Assembly (NCBI RefSeq): GCF_932526225.1
Contig: NC_064039.1
Coordinates: 4,911,001-4,975,000 of the forward strand
Direction of reading: 5' to 3'
Source: Nematostella vectensis
Lineage: Eukaryota; Cnidaria; Anthozoa; Actiniaria; Edwardsiidae
DNA length: 64,000 nt
Shown piece by piece: positions 24,101-45,642 of the stretch (positions are counted from its first letter, which is position 1; each line of letters begins with the position of its first letter). The notes under the pieces are model-generated. The model did no database searches and was not told the DNA's origin. It saw only the letters and a list, made by a program, of their open reading frames with translations. Position numbers and translations under genes: made by a program.

Positions 24101-26093
24101 TGAGCGGATTTGGTCTGGGCCTTTATTCAACAGAAACTACGCCTTGTTAATGAATTTATATAAAGCATACTAATGAAGTTAGCCTTGTGACTATAATTTA
24201 ACAAAACCAATCGTTTATCAAACACATCACTCTTCCTGATTGGCACCTTGAAGATTTGTTTTGTTGGACTGCGCATGCCCATATGTGTTTTCCGCTGTGC
24301 AGAAGTACTCTCCCTGGTCCTTGATTGACGCAGCAGAGATGACCAATGAAGAAGACCCTCGATACCAAAGTACGCTTTGATTGGCTGGCTTGTCGTCCTT
24401 ATACCACGTGACTGTTGGTCTCGGTAGGTCGTTTGATTGACAGGTAATGTTTACTGGTTCTCCTTCTGTGACGTTGAGGTACAGGGGTGGGGTGGCTATG
24501 AGGCTGGCTGGGGAGGGATCTGTAGGAAAGAATCGTTCAGCATAACCTGTGTGACTTGCTCAGTAACTCGTGATAAACTCATACCAAAATAACACAGAAA
24601 CAGCTACGGCCGTCCCGCCAGAGAGCAACAAAAAAAATCTTTCTGACATGATTGAATCGTAAGCGCCGAATAAATTGCATTTTTGTTATTTTGCCGGCAA
24701 AATCCAGAGCGCGCGCTAGTTTGCCACCCACAAAGGCAACATCTACCTGTGACTAATGCTAGCGTCTGTGCACATCACAAGTTTTAGTTTGATTGCTTCC
24801 CCGACTGAGTGTCTAAGTTCTAATGATTCTCTAAATTATATAATGATAAACGACCGGGGGCCGGTTCCTGAAAGGCTGGATAAAGTTATCCAAGGACAAA
24901 AGTTATCTGTTGTATAGGATTTGTTCAGGATTTATCCATTGGATAAGCATTTATCTACAGATAAATCTTATATCTGGCCATTTAGGAACCGTCGCCAGGG
25001 CGTTTAAATACGACTTACCAATTACTCTAATGTAGACCTGCCCACTGGTACAGCCAAAGTCGTTGCTAGTCCTGCATGTAAACCTACAGCAAACGATGTG
25101 TGCAATCAAACTCTACCTTGGAAATACACTTCGACTTTTTGTGTCTTTCTGTCTGTCCGTCTGCCTGTCCGTCTCTTTGTCCTTAAAGAATGTCGATCAA
25201 CCACTCTTTTGTTATCGTTTATAATTGAAAATACAACTGTTTTTTTTTTGCAATGATACTTCAAAATAACAATCTACAAATGTAGTTTGATATGTTATTG
25301 ACGAGATATTTGATTGAAAATATCTTGGTTACAAGATTGAATTAGCTGATGGGAATGAATACCTTGTGTGACTCGGCATTTGGTGGGAGGGGCGAGCATA
25401 AAATGGCGGCTTGATTTGCTTCTTTAAGTCCGTCTTTTTGTCTGTCCGTCTTTCTGTCTGTCCGTCTATCTGTCTGTCTGTCTGTCTATCTGTCTGTGTT
25501 CTTACCTTGTTGTGGACACCCCTAGCCCTGTCATCTCTCGAAAGCACGTTTTTCTGTCCTCCTTGACGTTTGGTTTGCTGCACAAACTCGTCATCTTTGT
25601 ATGGTTAACAAAGTATATCATTTCATAAGGCACCAGATAGTCTTCATAATCCTCCTGGTTGTCTGATTTCATGGCGATACAAGTGACGGTGAAATTCTCC
25701 CCTGTAGCAAACTCGTTGTCGTCTGGTAACACCCGGATATCTAGGATGGGTTCTTTTGCTCCTAGATTGAAAGAAAAAGAGAAACCTCGCGCACGACTCC
25801 ACACTTTAGTTTCCATTGCATATGACACAGAAACATCTTAGTTTCCACTTTAACGATGCAGACGGGTTTTTTTTTAGTTTCAATCTTATACGATACAGAA
25901 AGAACTTTAGCTTTTATCTCAATGAAACAAACAGAATATTAGTTACCATTTTTACATTCGATTCAACTAGAACATTACCTGCTTTGCGTTCCTCCATTTC
26001 CACACAAGCGCCGCTAACCAGAGAGTACCTTATGCTCAATACGATTAACAATCGCAAGATTAGCTTGCTTGAGATAACACCCGCCTGAAACAT
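15117..26093 (-). CDS. Receptor tyrosine kinase with Ig-like ectodomain
   Basis: Fifteen coding exons join in phase (731 codons): 26093-25979, 25761-25506, 25083-25019, 24519-24247, 23819-23544, 23351-23170, 21932-21867, 21447-21252, 20125-20015, 19675-19485, 17083-16964, 16481-16411, 16330-16290, 15877-15778 and 15249-15117. Order: signal peptide ([11 protein letters not shown]), about three Ig-like domains with paired cysteines (NFTVTC...RFTC, VNITC...YFC, VTLTC...WYSC), one TM helix (about 345-367), then a tyrosine kinase with GSGCFGKV loop, VAVK lysine, HRDLAARN catalytic loop, [25 protein letters not shown] and a short kinase insert. All catalytic residues are present. The layout resembles FGFR/VEGFR-type receptors, but I do not assign a subfamily. 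A 5' UTR intron ends 4 bases before the ATG. The last exon could instead splice at GTGAGT after 15150 to a longer tail. Two introns hold large minisatellites. Confidence 0.9.
17088..19010. repeat. 1.9-kb minisatellite (36-42-bp units) in a kinase intron, ending at an acceptor
   Basis: About 50 copies of a unit containing GCAATGCGCCAGACACACC and AATAGACCGTGAATGAA. Long units carry an extra GCAATAGAT. The left part is homogeneous and the right part more diverged. All three minus-strand frames are open for 500 to 670 codons, a by-product of a unit without stop triplets. The array ends within about 5 bases of the acceptor of the HRDLAARN exon (17083), and the acceptor itself reads like a mutated repeat unit. 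Confidence 0.97.
20129..21200. repeat. 1.07-kb dodecamer minisatellite in a kinase intron, ending at an acceptor
   Basis: About 90 copies of a 12-base unit CATGGTACATCA, with CACGTGG and TGACATGG variants grouped into higher-order blocks (about 180-bp blocks repeat near 20600-21050). Because 12 is divisible by 3, frames on both strands stay open (355 codons plus, over 400 minus, reading DVPC-type repeats). It fills nearly the whole intron between 21252 and 20125. Confidence 0.97.
22085..23020. mobile_element. Non-autonomous TIR element inside a kinase intron
   Basis: The left end reads CCGCGGTGATCCTTGATACT, then repeated AGATACTAA words and a G-run. The right end is the reverse complement of a near copy (GTGATCCTAGATACTTAA, AGATACTAAACAGATAC, then a C-run). 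The interior is AT-rich with no long ORF. A related left end recurs at 28163. Confidence 0.75.
24855..24998. mobile_element. Fold-back MITE, GGCCGGTTCCT family
   Basis: The left end GGGGCCGGTTCCTGAAAGG pairs with the right end CATTTAGGAACCGTCGCC. The interior has repeated TTATCC and GGATAA words. It lies in the kinase gene intron just downstream of the donor at 25019, and its ends resemble the element at 31492. Confidence 0.7.
25431..25500. repeat. (TCTG)n microsatellite directly beside a kinase splice donor
   Basis: TCTG and CCGTC tetranucleotide-type repeats run up to the CTTAC at 25501-25505, which is the donor of the exon 25761-25506 on the minus strand. Confidence 0.9.
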
Positions 26094-26191
26094 CGTCCTG
26101 CAAAAGGCAGAGGAATAAGACTTTTTCTTAAAGAAAGTTCTCTTTGCGTAAGCCGCTACTGATCAGTTTCTGCCGTTTGCCTTCAAGCCTT

Positions 26192-26274
26192 TACCCTGGT
26201 TCCAGAGCCTCGTGAGTCTCTCTATTTAGTGGCCAGCTGAATAGAGAGACGCTCGAGGCTCTGGGAACAGGGTA
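26192..26274. mobile_element. 83-bp hairpin MITE, TACCCTGG family
   Basis: The ends TACCCTGGTTCCAGAGCCTC and GAGGCTCTGGGAACAGGGTA are inverted repeats, with an inner pair CTCTCTATTTAG / CTGAATAGAGAG. Flanks TCAAGCCTT and TCAGCCTTT look like a slightly diverged 9-bp target duplication. It lies just upstream of the kinase start codon. Confidence 0.8.
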
Positions 26275-26283
26275 TCAGCCTTT

Positions 26284-28162
26284 CATCAAAGGCCAAAGTT
26301 CCCCTGTTTTACTTGTTGACGTCTTGTTCCGCGTTCTTAGCCTTTGAGTATTTTGTTCCGTGAAAAGGCAGTTACCTATCATTAGGTATCATGTGTTGTA
26401 ACCAAAACGTCTAGCTTCACCTCTCCATTGTTCCCTACATGTGAGGAGAATTTCCTGTTGTGCTGATTCTGTTGTACGCCAATGTGAGCAATCCTTGAAA
26501 GAGACATAATTAATGAATTAACAACTTCCGCATCTTAAAAGATGTTACGCAAATAGTAACATCGAAATAGATTATTCATAGATGGGTAATAATTGACAAA
26601 TCGCCTAAGGACTAGATAGAATGTCTAATGTTTCCGTTAAGAAATTGCTCCTGATGAAGTCTTATTTAAGACGAAAATTTGGCAGATCGAATATCAGTTC
26701 TTGTGTATTATATTTCTTCTTCTGGTTTACTGTCACGATTATTTGGGCCTTTTGCATTGATTAATATAGTAGAGTTGTAGTATCACGTAATTATAAATAA
26801 GAAATAGAATTAAATTGATATGGTAATAAAATTAAAAAGAATTAGTAAAGTTATCTGCACATATACCTACCAAGATCTTTATCGCTTGCGAACTCTAAGC
26901 AGTGGGTAATAAGTCATCTTATTCTTTGAGGATGACGAAAGCTTTATGGCACCCAACACGTGATATAAGGAAATCCTTATATTGACATTAAACTAAGCGA
27001 CACTTTTGATTGATGATATTTCAAGAAACAACATGTTCAAAAAGATCGAGAACGGACTGGCCCGTTTTTTATCTGCGGGTGAAAGTAAGACGAAAAAATA
27101 GATACAGTACTCGATTAGTGCTGGATCAACTTTGAGCTTGTCTATCTGAATCAACCGGTAAACGTTAACTTTTCATTAATGGTTTTCGCCAAAAGTAAAT
27201 AACACTGTTTAAATTTTACCTAAAATGACATCCATAAGGCGACAGGTCCTCTTATGGCACTAGTCTAAGTCACGTTCTGTTATCTGCTTTCGTCACAGGC
27301 TAAGGGCTAAAGTTCGCCCGATAATGCAACATCCAGGGGAGCATGTATTGATGGCTTTGTTCCAATGAGCCAAAGGGCTGTCTGCCAGAATCAATATTAT
27401 TACGGATTACGTCTGTGTAGAATTATTCATAAAGACTAGATTATACGTGAGTGCATTTTTTACAAATACTCATTATAATATGATTACTCCTTGAGACGGT
27501 CGGTACTTTAAAGAGCCTCTGTCGGCTGCCATATTTAGTCATCCTATTAAAACACAGTGGACATTTTGTTCTTCTAATTTGGGGAGCCTATAGTGGGATA
27601 TCTTTTATTAGGTTTGGTGAACGAAGTAAACGACTCTGTTAATTTGTCTTTCAATGTTGAACGAGAAAAACAACACGTGTGTCTAGTCACGGCTGTAAGT
27701 TTGCATCTGTCTGCGTTAGATGATCTCACAATCGTTTGAGCGCAACACAAATATGCAAGTTTTGCCACGCCAAATGATAACTCCACTATTTTTTGGACGA
27801 AGGTCTGATTATGCTCGAAACATCAGCGAAACCACTCTGATTTTACAGAGATGCAATAACATACCACTTAAACCTTGTGTTGGTTTATTTTCCCAGTAAG
27901 TATTTCAAATTTCACACGGGCTCCCATTTAAGGGGTTTCCCTCTTAACCGCAATTGATAACAAGCGGGAAGTTTACGTCAAACAAGGCAAGCACTTTCGG
28001 AAAGGGTAGCAAATTAATATCTCCAAACACTTTCAAGTTGGCGAAACTAACTAAAGAAGAAACGCCTTTGGAATTAAGTTAATAATTTCATTGTAAAAAA
28101 GGAAGCTCAAGACAACTAAAATTACAAGTGTAAACGGTGTTGTTTTTGTGTGATTTAAACAC
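26284..28162. other. Intergenic region upstream of the kinase gene
   Basis: AT-rich, no exon recognised apart from possible unplaced 5' UTR sequence of the kinase. It contains one copy of the repeat family with the hammerhead-like motif, listed separately. Confidence 0.5.
26640..26760 (+). ncRNA. Hammerhead-ribozyme-like motif in a dispersed repeat, copy A
   Basis: CTGATGA at 26651 is followed by a stem-loop (GTCTT-ATTT-AAGAC) and GAAA at 26673. This is the order of a hammerhead core: CUGANGA, stem II, GAAA. One extra A separates the core from stem II. Downstream sequence (TTCTTCTGGTTTACTGTCAC, then GATTATTTGGGCC) is shared with copy B at 31213. Hammerheads of this sort are known in the repeats of Penelope-like retroelements. 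Flanking stems I and III are not convincing here, so this copy may be a relic. Confidence 0.4.
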
Positions 28163-28389
28163 CGCGGTGATCCTAGATACTAATACCCTGGGTACCAGAG
28201 GCTCCGAAATTCGCTAGAGCCGCGAAGCGGCGTCAACGACGCCGTTGACGCCGCTTCGCGGCTCTAGCGAAGTTCTTACCCTGGCCCAGGGTAAGATACT
28301 AATTCCTCAGATACTAAACAGATACTAAAAACAGTCAGGGGGGGTACTTCATAAAAAATCTAAATAATAAAAAATACATATTTACCGAG
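28163..28389. mobile_element. Second, interrupted copy of the 22-kb TIR element (left end only)
   Basis: CCGCGGTGATCCTAGATACT and the following AGATACTAA words, G-run and TTTACCGAGTAA match the left end at 22085-22200. This copy is split by a hairpin MITE at 28184-28293 and is then interrupted at the TAA by a larger TIR element at 28390. No right end was found nearby. Confidence 0.7.
28184..28293. mobile_element. 110-bp hairpin MITE with 9-bp target duplication
   Basis: The ends TACCCTGGG and CCCAGGGTA are inverted. The core has 29-base arms (TTCGCTAGAGCCGCGAAGCG on the left) around a 4-base centre, so the element is almost entirely a hairpin. AGATACTAA flanks both sides (28175-28183 and 28294-28302). 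The uninterrupted relative at 22.1 kb shows the empty site. A 9-bp duplication suggests Mutator-type mobilisation. Confidence 0.88.
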
Positions 28390-29474
28390 TAATATATAGA
28401 TTTAGGCATTACCTAAAAGCGGAGCTCCAAACGACCAAATTTTTGTTTATTTTCGCTTAATAATTTAAGAAATATTAAATGGTATTTTTAATTTATTGAA
28501 ATCATCGGTGACGTAACAAATATTGGTAACCCATCGACTCGAGGTTTCGTGACGCGATGTCCGTCGGTCCCTTAAAAACATCGCATCACAACCAAACTTG
28601 GCAGGTGTCATGTATGTATGAACAAGGGAAGTGCAAAACCGTGGTCACGTGATCGGTGACGTCATTGATGACGTCACTAGAAGCAAAAAATATGCTGACG
28701 TCATCAAAATATATATTTTTTTATATTACACGAAGGAAACTTTGTATGGCAACCAAACTCGGTAGGTGTCATGTAGGTGTGGATGCAACAATATGGTAAC
28801 GTGTTGTGTGAGGTCATCGATGACCTTACACAACACGATGATTAAAAGCAAAAACATACATATCTCTTGAAAGAAACATTGTGCCAAAATTGGCAGGTGT
28901 CATGTTTAAGTCAAGGGGGGTCCAAAAATATGGTCACGTGATTTATGACGTCATCGGGGACGCCACTAAAAGCAAAACTATTCCGATTTCATTAAGAACA
29001 AAACTATCCATATCTCATAAACAAAACATCATATAACAACCAATCTTGGTATGTGTGAAGGGGGTGCACCAATATGGTCACGTGATTGTGACGTCATCAA
29101 TGACATCACTAGAAGCAAAAATATGTTGATGTCATCAAATAAAAATATTGATATTTCATTAAAGAAATATCGTGTGACAACAAAACTCGGTAGGTGTGAT
29201 GTATGTTTCAAGTGGGTTGCAGTGAGATGGTCACGTGACATCATTCACGTGATATCATCGCTGAAAAATTGTATTACAACTAAAATTGTTATGTGTCATG
29301 TAGATGGCGGGGAAAGGGGGTATAACATGTTGGTCGCGTGATCTGTGAAATCGTTGAAGTCATCAAAAACAGAAATAATAATATTTAATATTTCTTTAAA
29401 CCATAAAGCGAAAATAAGCAAAGATTTGGTCGTTTGTAGCTCCGCCTTTAGGCATTGCCTAAATCTATATATTA
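28390..29474. mobile_element. 1085-bp non-autonomous TIR element with internal CRE-rich repeats
   Basis: The ends (TAATATATAGATTTAGGCAT on the left and its reverse complement on the right) are inverted over about 65 bases, including ACGACCAAAT and GCGGAGCT words. The interior holds about six degenerate copies of a ~140-bp unit carrying GTCACGTGAT, TGACGTCA and GGTAGGTGTCATGT. No transposase ORF is visible. Confidence 0.82.
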
Positions 29475-29877
29475 GATAAAACTATAAAGCATAAGCTAGA
29501 TCGCTCTGGTATGTCATTAATCCATAAGTCAGACTTTATTTGTAGCCAAACCCGACAATAAATGGCCCTTGAAGATACTGCAAAGGCATAAAAAAATCCC
29601 TTTTTGTTCTTTCGGGGGTGGTCAGATTTTTATCAGAAAACTCACTCTCCCCCCCCTCCCCTAGAAAAATTAGTTCCACTTTTTCTGTTTTCACCCCCCC
29701 CCCCCCCCCCCCCAAGAAAAATCCTTGGTACGGGCCTGATATTATATATAAAATAATAAAAAGAGATGGTGTTTAGAAAGTTATGTACAAGATTTGATAG
29801 AGTCTTGCACCTTGCTGCTGGCACAAAGGTAAGTCGGCACTTAAGAACAAGATTGGTATTGTTAATGCGTATTCCCC

Positions 29878-30170
29878 ATTCACATTTGTAGTGCGCATTG
29901 CGTTTGCCCGTTCACATTTGTAGTGCGCATTGCGTTTGCCTCGTTCACATTTGTAATGCGCATTGCGTTTGCGTTTACATTTGTAGTGCGCATTGCGTTT
30001 GCCTCGTTTACGGTTGTATTGCTCATTGCGTTTGCCCGTTCACATTTGTATTGCTCATTACGTTTGCCCGTTCACATTTGTAATGCGCATTGCGTTTGCG
30101 TTTACATTTGTAGTGCGCATTGCGTTTGCCTCGTTCACGTTTGTATTGCTCGTAGCGTTCACAGTTGTAT
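29878..30170. repeat. ~29-bp minisatellite
   Basis: About nine copies of a unit reading GTTCACATTTGTAGTGCGCA then TTGCGTTTGCC, with GTA/GTT and GCGC/GCTC variants. No gene context. Confidence 0.93.
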
Positions 30171-31174
30171 TTCTAAAAATACAATTGTATTTTTAGTCGA
30201 GTATAATATGATGGAGGGCTTGGTTTTCACGATTTCGTAAATATTTCCCCGTGAGAATTGGATGAATAAATAAATTCCTGAAAAAAAAACTTTACCCGAA
30301 ATGTCGAACGGAGAATGTAGTCTGACTTCAGTTCAATTGCGTTTCCTTTCAAGTACCTAGTTCTGGCTACGCACTCTTTGTCATTTCTCTCGAGATGACG
30401 TGACTGCAAGAATTTTTATCTGACATTCTGAGCTTCTTCAACACTTGAGTTATTCAAACGTGACAAACTCAACATTCTGGTCACGAATCTCATTGTGTAA
30501 GAATAATTTGATTATAAAATATACCCAGCTCTTTGTTCGTGATTGTTGTGTCTCTGTTTTTTTATATAAAAATATAAAAGCAATACGAAAACGCATATCC
30601 GGTGTCTGTGTAGTTTTTTACAGGTTTATCTGATTAAAATAACTAAGTTGCCTCCAGTTCATAAATTTCATATTTTTGATCATTTCTCCCAACATCCTCC
30701 ATCCTCCTCCAAAAAACAGGATATGCCTCGCTCGATACTATCGCACGCGAGTAGTACACTTATCAAGACGTGTGCGGTACATATTATCATCTTCAAGTAG
30801 GACGTTTTTTTAGAACTGTATTTTAGAAATAATATACAAAGGCATAATTTTTAGCTCAACCCATCAACTCATTTTGGCGGCGGAATGGTCCCAATTTTAC
30901 ATTTTTTTAGAGGGGGGGGGGGGGGGGGGGGTGGGTGGGTGGAAGTGGCCGGGGAGGTGGGGGTGTGGTTACAAAAAAATTCAATTCTTTTATTTTCGGC
31001 GACTTATACAAAATATACCTCGGTCTAATCCGAAAGAAATTCATGTAAAGCGAGATATTATTTTCCAAAGGTATTATTATTGAAAGGCATTTCTTTCTTT
31101 CCCCTATGCATTCAAAATAGAAAGGCCCTTGTGTTTTTCATTTCACTAATATCTATCTATATTGGTTGTGTTTT

Positions 31175-31330
31175 CAATACACCAAAAACTGGTATTCGGG
31201 CTGCAGACTGCCCTGAGGAAGTCTTATTAAAGACGAAAACCAGTTTTTGGTGTATTGTATTCATTCTTCTGCTTCAGGAACACGACTATTTGGGCTTTTT
31301 GTATTTATTCGTTGTGTTTTCTATTATAGT
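31175..31330 (+). ncRNA. Hammerhead-ribozyme-like motif in a dispersed repeat, copy B
   Basis: CTGAGGA at 31213 (fits CUGANGA) is followed by a stem-loop (GTCTT-ATTA-AAGAC) and GAAA at 31235. A 19-base outer stem pairs 31175-31193 (CAATACACCAAAAACTGGT) with 31239-31257. Between the outer 5' strand and the core, GGGC-TGCAGACT-GCCC can form a hairpin where stem I would be. The overall order resembles a type III hammerhead, but the cleavage-site dinucleotide is displaced by an unpaired A. The downstream tail is shared with copy A. Confidence 0.45.
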
Positions 31331-31491
31331 GGCTCCACAACTCACTTCGATGCCCTCCCAACGCCCCCGACGGCGTAAAAATATAAACACCTAAATATTC
31401 CACTTTTTGCCTAAATAAGCACACGAACTTTTTTTAGATCACACATTTCAACATAGTTCAGCTTACCTTTTTTGTCTTTGAGGGCCCGGTT

Positions 31492-31608
31492 CCTCGAAAG
31501 CAGGTTAGCGCTTATCCACGGATAAATATGGTTATCGAGACATTTGATTGGATAACAACCTTATTTATCTCTGGGTTAGCGTTAACCTGCTTTCGAGGAA
31601 CCCGGCCC
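31492..31608. mobile_element. Fold-back MITE, GGTTCCTCGAAAGC family
   Basis: Left arm GGTTCCTCGAAAGCAGGTTA and right arm TAACCTGCTTTCGAGGAACC are perfect inverted repeats flanked by GGGCCC and CGGCCC. The interior carries TTATCC and GGATAA words. Ends resemble the element at 24855. Confidence 0.85.
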
Positions 31609-32369
31609 AGGAGAACAAAAGACTGAAGGCGGCACCACGAAAGATATCATATGCACGTGCGCGACAAAGCAAAGCAGAACAAAATGCTAAAGGCGGCAAT
31701 ATATTATAACTAGGTGATAACAAAATTACCACACTGCAATAGCAACACACTAATTCCCAAGAGACGAAAGCGTGAAAAAGACCCCAATATTTTTCAGTGT
31801 ACATCTCAGCGAGCTGTGCGTGGCGTAACCGTTTAAGACAGGCCTGGGATCCTGGTTATTGCCTCGCCATTAATGCGCGGGTACCTTAGGTTCCTTTGTA
31901 TTGTACAGTTCGCTAGATAGCGGTGCTGGGGCCGAAATCTCCAGCCTAGCCGTAATGCTTTAGCTGTCATAATGCGTTTCAGCGCATGTCTGGAAGTATG
32001 GTCTATTTTTTTTCTCGTTTCATCTGATCTGAGGGGGTTCGATCCTCGGGCGGTTGGCTCTACCTTTTTTGTTCTATAAATAATCGTAAAAGTGGGGGCA
32101 AGCGCCCCTCTGCCCCTCGCAAAAAATATTTTTCATTGAGCGATTTTACTTTATTGATGTCGAGGTTGCTATCCACAACCGTTCCAAGTCGCTAGCACAG
32201 AGAAGAGCAGAGGAATTTACGAGGTATGCTCACAAGGGGTTATGGTAAGCACGAGCGTTTTTGCTGGTGCGCAATGCTCTCTGGGAAGAAGCTAGGACTC
32301 TTTCTTTGCGCCCCAGAGGACATCCCAGCACAGGGAGCCCAAGCACACAGTAAGTGGTTTTGTGAGATA

Positions 32370-32542
32370 TTCTTAATAAAAACACACGAAACTCACCAAG
32401 CGGCGAGAAGTGATCATTTTAATTACCTCTGTGAAGTTTCGTAAAATTCGGTCACCCCTACCTCACTCCACAAAATATATGAGAGCGCTGTGGTCCGTTA
32501 TCATAAACATCGCTCAGTGAGTTTCGTGTTTTTATTAAGAAT
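32370..32542. mobile_element. 173-bp MITE with 25-27-bp TIRs
   Basis: TTCTTAATAAAAACACACGA at the left and TCGTGTTTTTATTAAGAA at the right are inverted repeats continuing into AAACTCAC / GTGAGTTT. The interior has no coding capacity. Confidence 0.8.
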
Positions 32543-34359
32543 AGGGACTTGCGCTAAGAGATCACGTGACCCTTTTGGGTGGCAAATTCAAAACGAAAAC
32601 CCAAAACCGACAGTGCTGAAAAACGCAAGACTAGTTCCAGTACAATCAAACAAAGCGTCCAGGACGTAAGAATGCGTTTATTAACAAGCCCATATAGCTT
32701 GGGATTTACATCAAATTTTATTTACAAATTGATCACTCATCTACGCCCAAATCACAACCTGCCCTAAGCATTATAAAATATACCTTTGTAAGCTTGCTCC
32801 TAAAGATAAATTAGATAATATTAAATAAAATAGACCCCGAGTACTAGCACCATGATCAAAAGTTATCTTAAGAAGCAAATACATTCATGAATATCTGTAA
32901 TGACAAACATATGATACCTAATAAAGAAGAAAAACATTATTTGGTGTCAAATTCGTGATATTATTATAACTGTGCGCTATACCCGTATTATGAAAACACC
33001 CGTAAGACACTCTAAATATGTAACTCTACAATAATCTTAATCCAACCGGGTGTGCGCAAACTAGGCACACCCTTTCATGGACTACAAATTCACCTGATAC
33101 ATTTAAGGTTGATATGATAACACGGTTAAAGGGACTTTGACGCTATTTGGCCGCTATTTTGTTAACCTAGAAGCTATAGAGAAAAAAGCCATTAAAATCA
33201 CTTCGGAATTAATTTTGTTAAGCCAGAGATTAAGCTATTTTAGGATGGTTATTTTGTAATTGTATCTGTAAAAATGCGAAGGTAAACAATAAGGAAAGAG
33301 GGGCCGCCTGAGTCTCTTTAAACTTCATCACATGCCTAGTTCACGCGGATTGAAACGATTAATACACCTCAAAACCTTTGAGAGGCATCCAACAAATGCC
33401 AAAATCATACTCAAATATATTTGCAGCTAAATTTGAACGAAGCACAAATTCATAAAACACTTAACCACAACCTGCGTCTAAACGAGGCAGTGAACATTGC
33501 ACTAAAACAAACAACAAGTTTAAGTCTCCTCGAAAATGACTTAAATATAAGGCGTTCATATAATCTGATCAGCCTCAATAAAAAGTGTTACATGAGAAAA
33601 CTCATGCCGCACTATAACTGGACAATTCCACACAATTATAAACCTCAAACACATCACAGCGACAATTAAAATAACGTAGAAGAATTAAAGTAATGTTTTC
33701 AATAGTTCGATATCGATATCGTCTAAACATGAATCCGGCCACAGACGATGAGTATAGCTCGTCTGGCCCAAGATAAGCAAATAGAAATAAGTTAAATTTT
33801 TATAAGATTGTTATAATTACCCAGTCGGACATAAAACCTGTCCAACAATTCTTGCCGAAGCGTGGTTAACAAAGCCACTTTTTGGCTCGCCCTTAGCAGC
33901 CGGTGCCCCTTTTCTAACACTGTCAAATTCAAATGGGAGACGACCAAAACCATACCACACCCACCATTATTCTTCTTATATGTGATGATAATATAATAAT
34001 TTATGATTTTATGTTTAAAACTATAGCTCCCTGATTACAAAAAACGCCATTGCTGGATCATCCCTTTGAAGTTGTCTACAACCTTTACAATTTAATAATG
34101 AAAATTCACTTATAAAAAGACGTCCGTGTAACGATCACGTGATATCTGCTAAGGCCATAGCTCTAAGGACAATCGTGGCAATGAGCCAATGGTAACGCTG
34201 CTATGGAAAACTGTATAAATTTAATAACGTTTCTAAAGCAGAAACTGATTTAAAAATCTGTCAGTACTACATCTCCAAGCCTTTCTCGGCTCGGCAGTCA
34301 AAAGCGATCAAAAGCTCAATGGCTTACTCTCATGAAGCCACTTTCTGAGCTCGAGGTTC
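32543..34359. other. AT-rich intergenic stretch, nothing recognised
   Basis: Only short ORFs with no recognisable similarity. No RNA gene or clear mobile element seen. Confidence 0.5.
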
Positions 34360-34630
34360 CCGGCTAACTCGTAATGTTCCTGAATGAGCCCCAAAATCCC
34401 CGGATAAATCCTAAAATAACTGGATGAGCCCCGAGGTTCCCGGCTAATCCCTAAGGTCCCCGGATTATCCCTGACATCCCCGGATGTATCCTAAAATTAC
34501 CGATTGACCCCTGAGGTTCCCGGAAGAACCCTAAAAATACCGGATAAACCCTAAGATGAGCTCTAAGATTCCCGGATGAGCTCTAAGATTCCCGGATGAG
34601 CTCTAAGATTCCCGGATGAGACATACGATT
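34360..34630. repeat. Degenerate ~20-22-bp minisatellite downstream of HIPK
   Basis: Repeated units of the form GAGCTCTAAGATTCCCGGAT. Three are nearly identical at 34556-34619; older diverged copies (CCCCGAGGTTCCCGGCTAA) extend leftwards. Confidence 0.88.
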
Positions 34631-34740
34631 CCTCTATAGACCCAAAGTTATAAAAAGCGGAGAAATTCATAGACGTTTGCAAATCGAGTCTGTGATTTTC
34701 TCCGCGAAATACATGAAAACAAATCCCTTCGTTAATACCG

Positions 34741-34985
34741 CTATCATAAGCGAACGCGGTATTTCTACATAGCTATACTCACTGATAATACATCCTAGGC
34801 CTTGATAGACTGCTATCAGTGCACGCGGTATTTCTACATAGCTATACTCACTGATAATACATCCTAGGCCTTGATAGACTGCTATCAGTGCACGCGGTAT
34901 TTCTACATAGCTATACTCACTGATAATACATCCTAGGCCTTGAGGGACTACTATCAGCGCACGCGGTATTTCTACATAGCTATAC

Positions 34986-35010
<25 letters not shown>
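34741..35010. repeat. 69-bp tandem copies of the HIPK terminal coding end
   Basis: Four copies with exact 69-bp spacing (ACTGATAAT at 34781, 34850, 34919 and 34988). Each carries the reverse complement of the codons for PRMYYQ, the stop and following 3' sequence. Only the rightmost copy is joined to the long coding exon. Confidence 0.93.

Positions 35011-45642
<10,632 letters not shown>

Noticed and set aside
32025-32075. B-box-like GGTTCGATCC suggesting a tRNA or SINE
   Set aside because: No A-box at a suitable distance and no complete cloverleaf.
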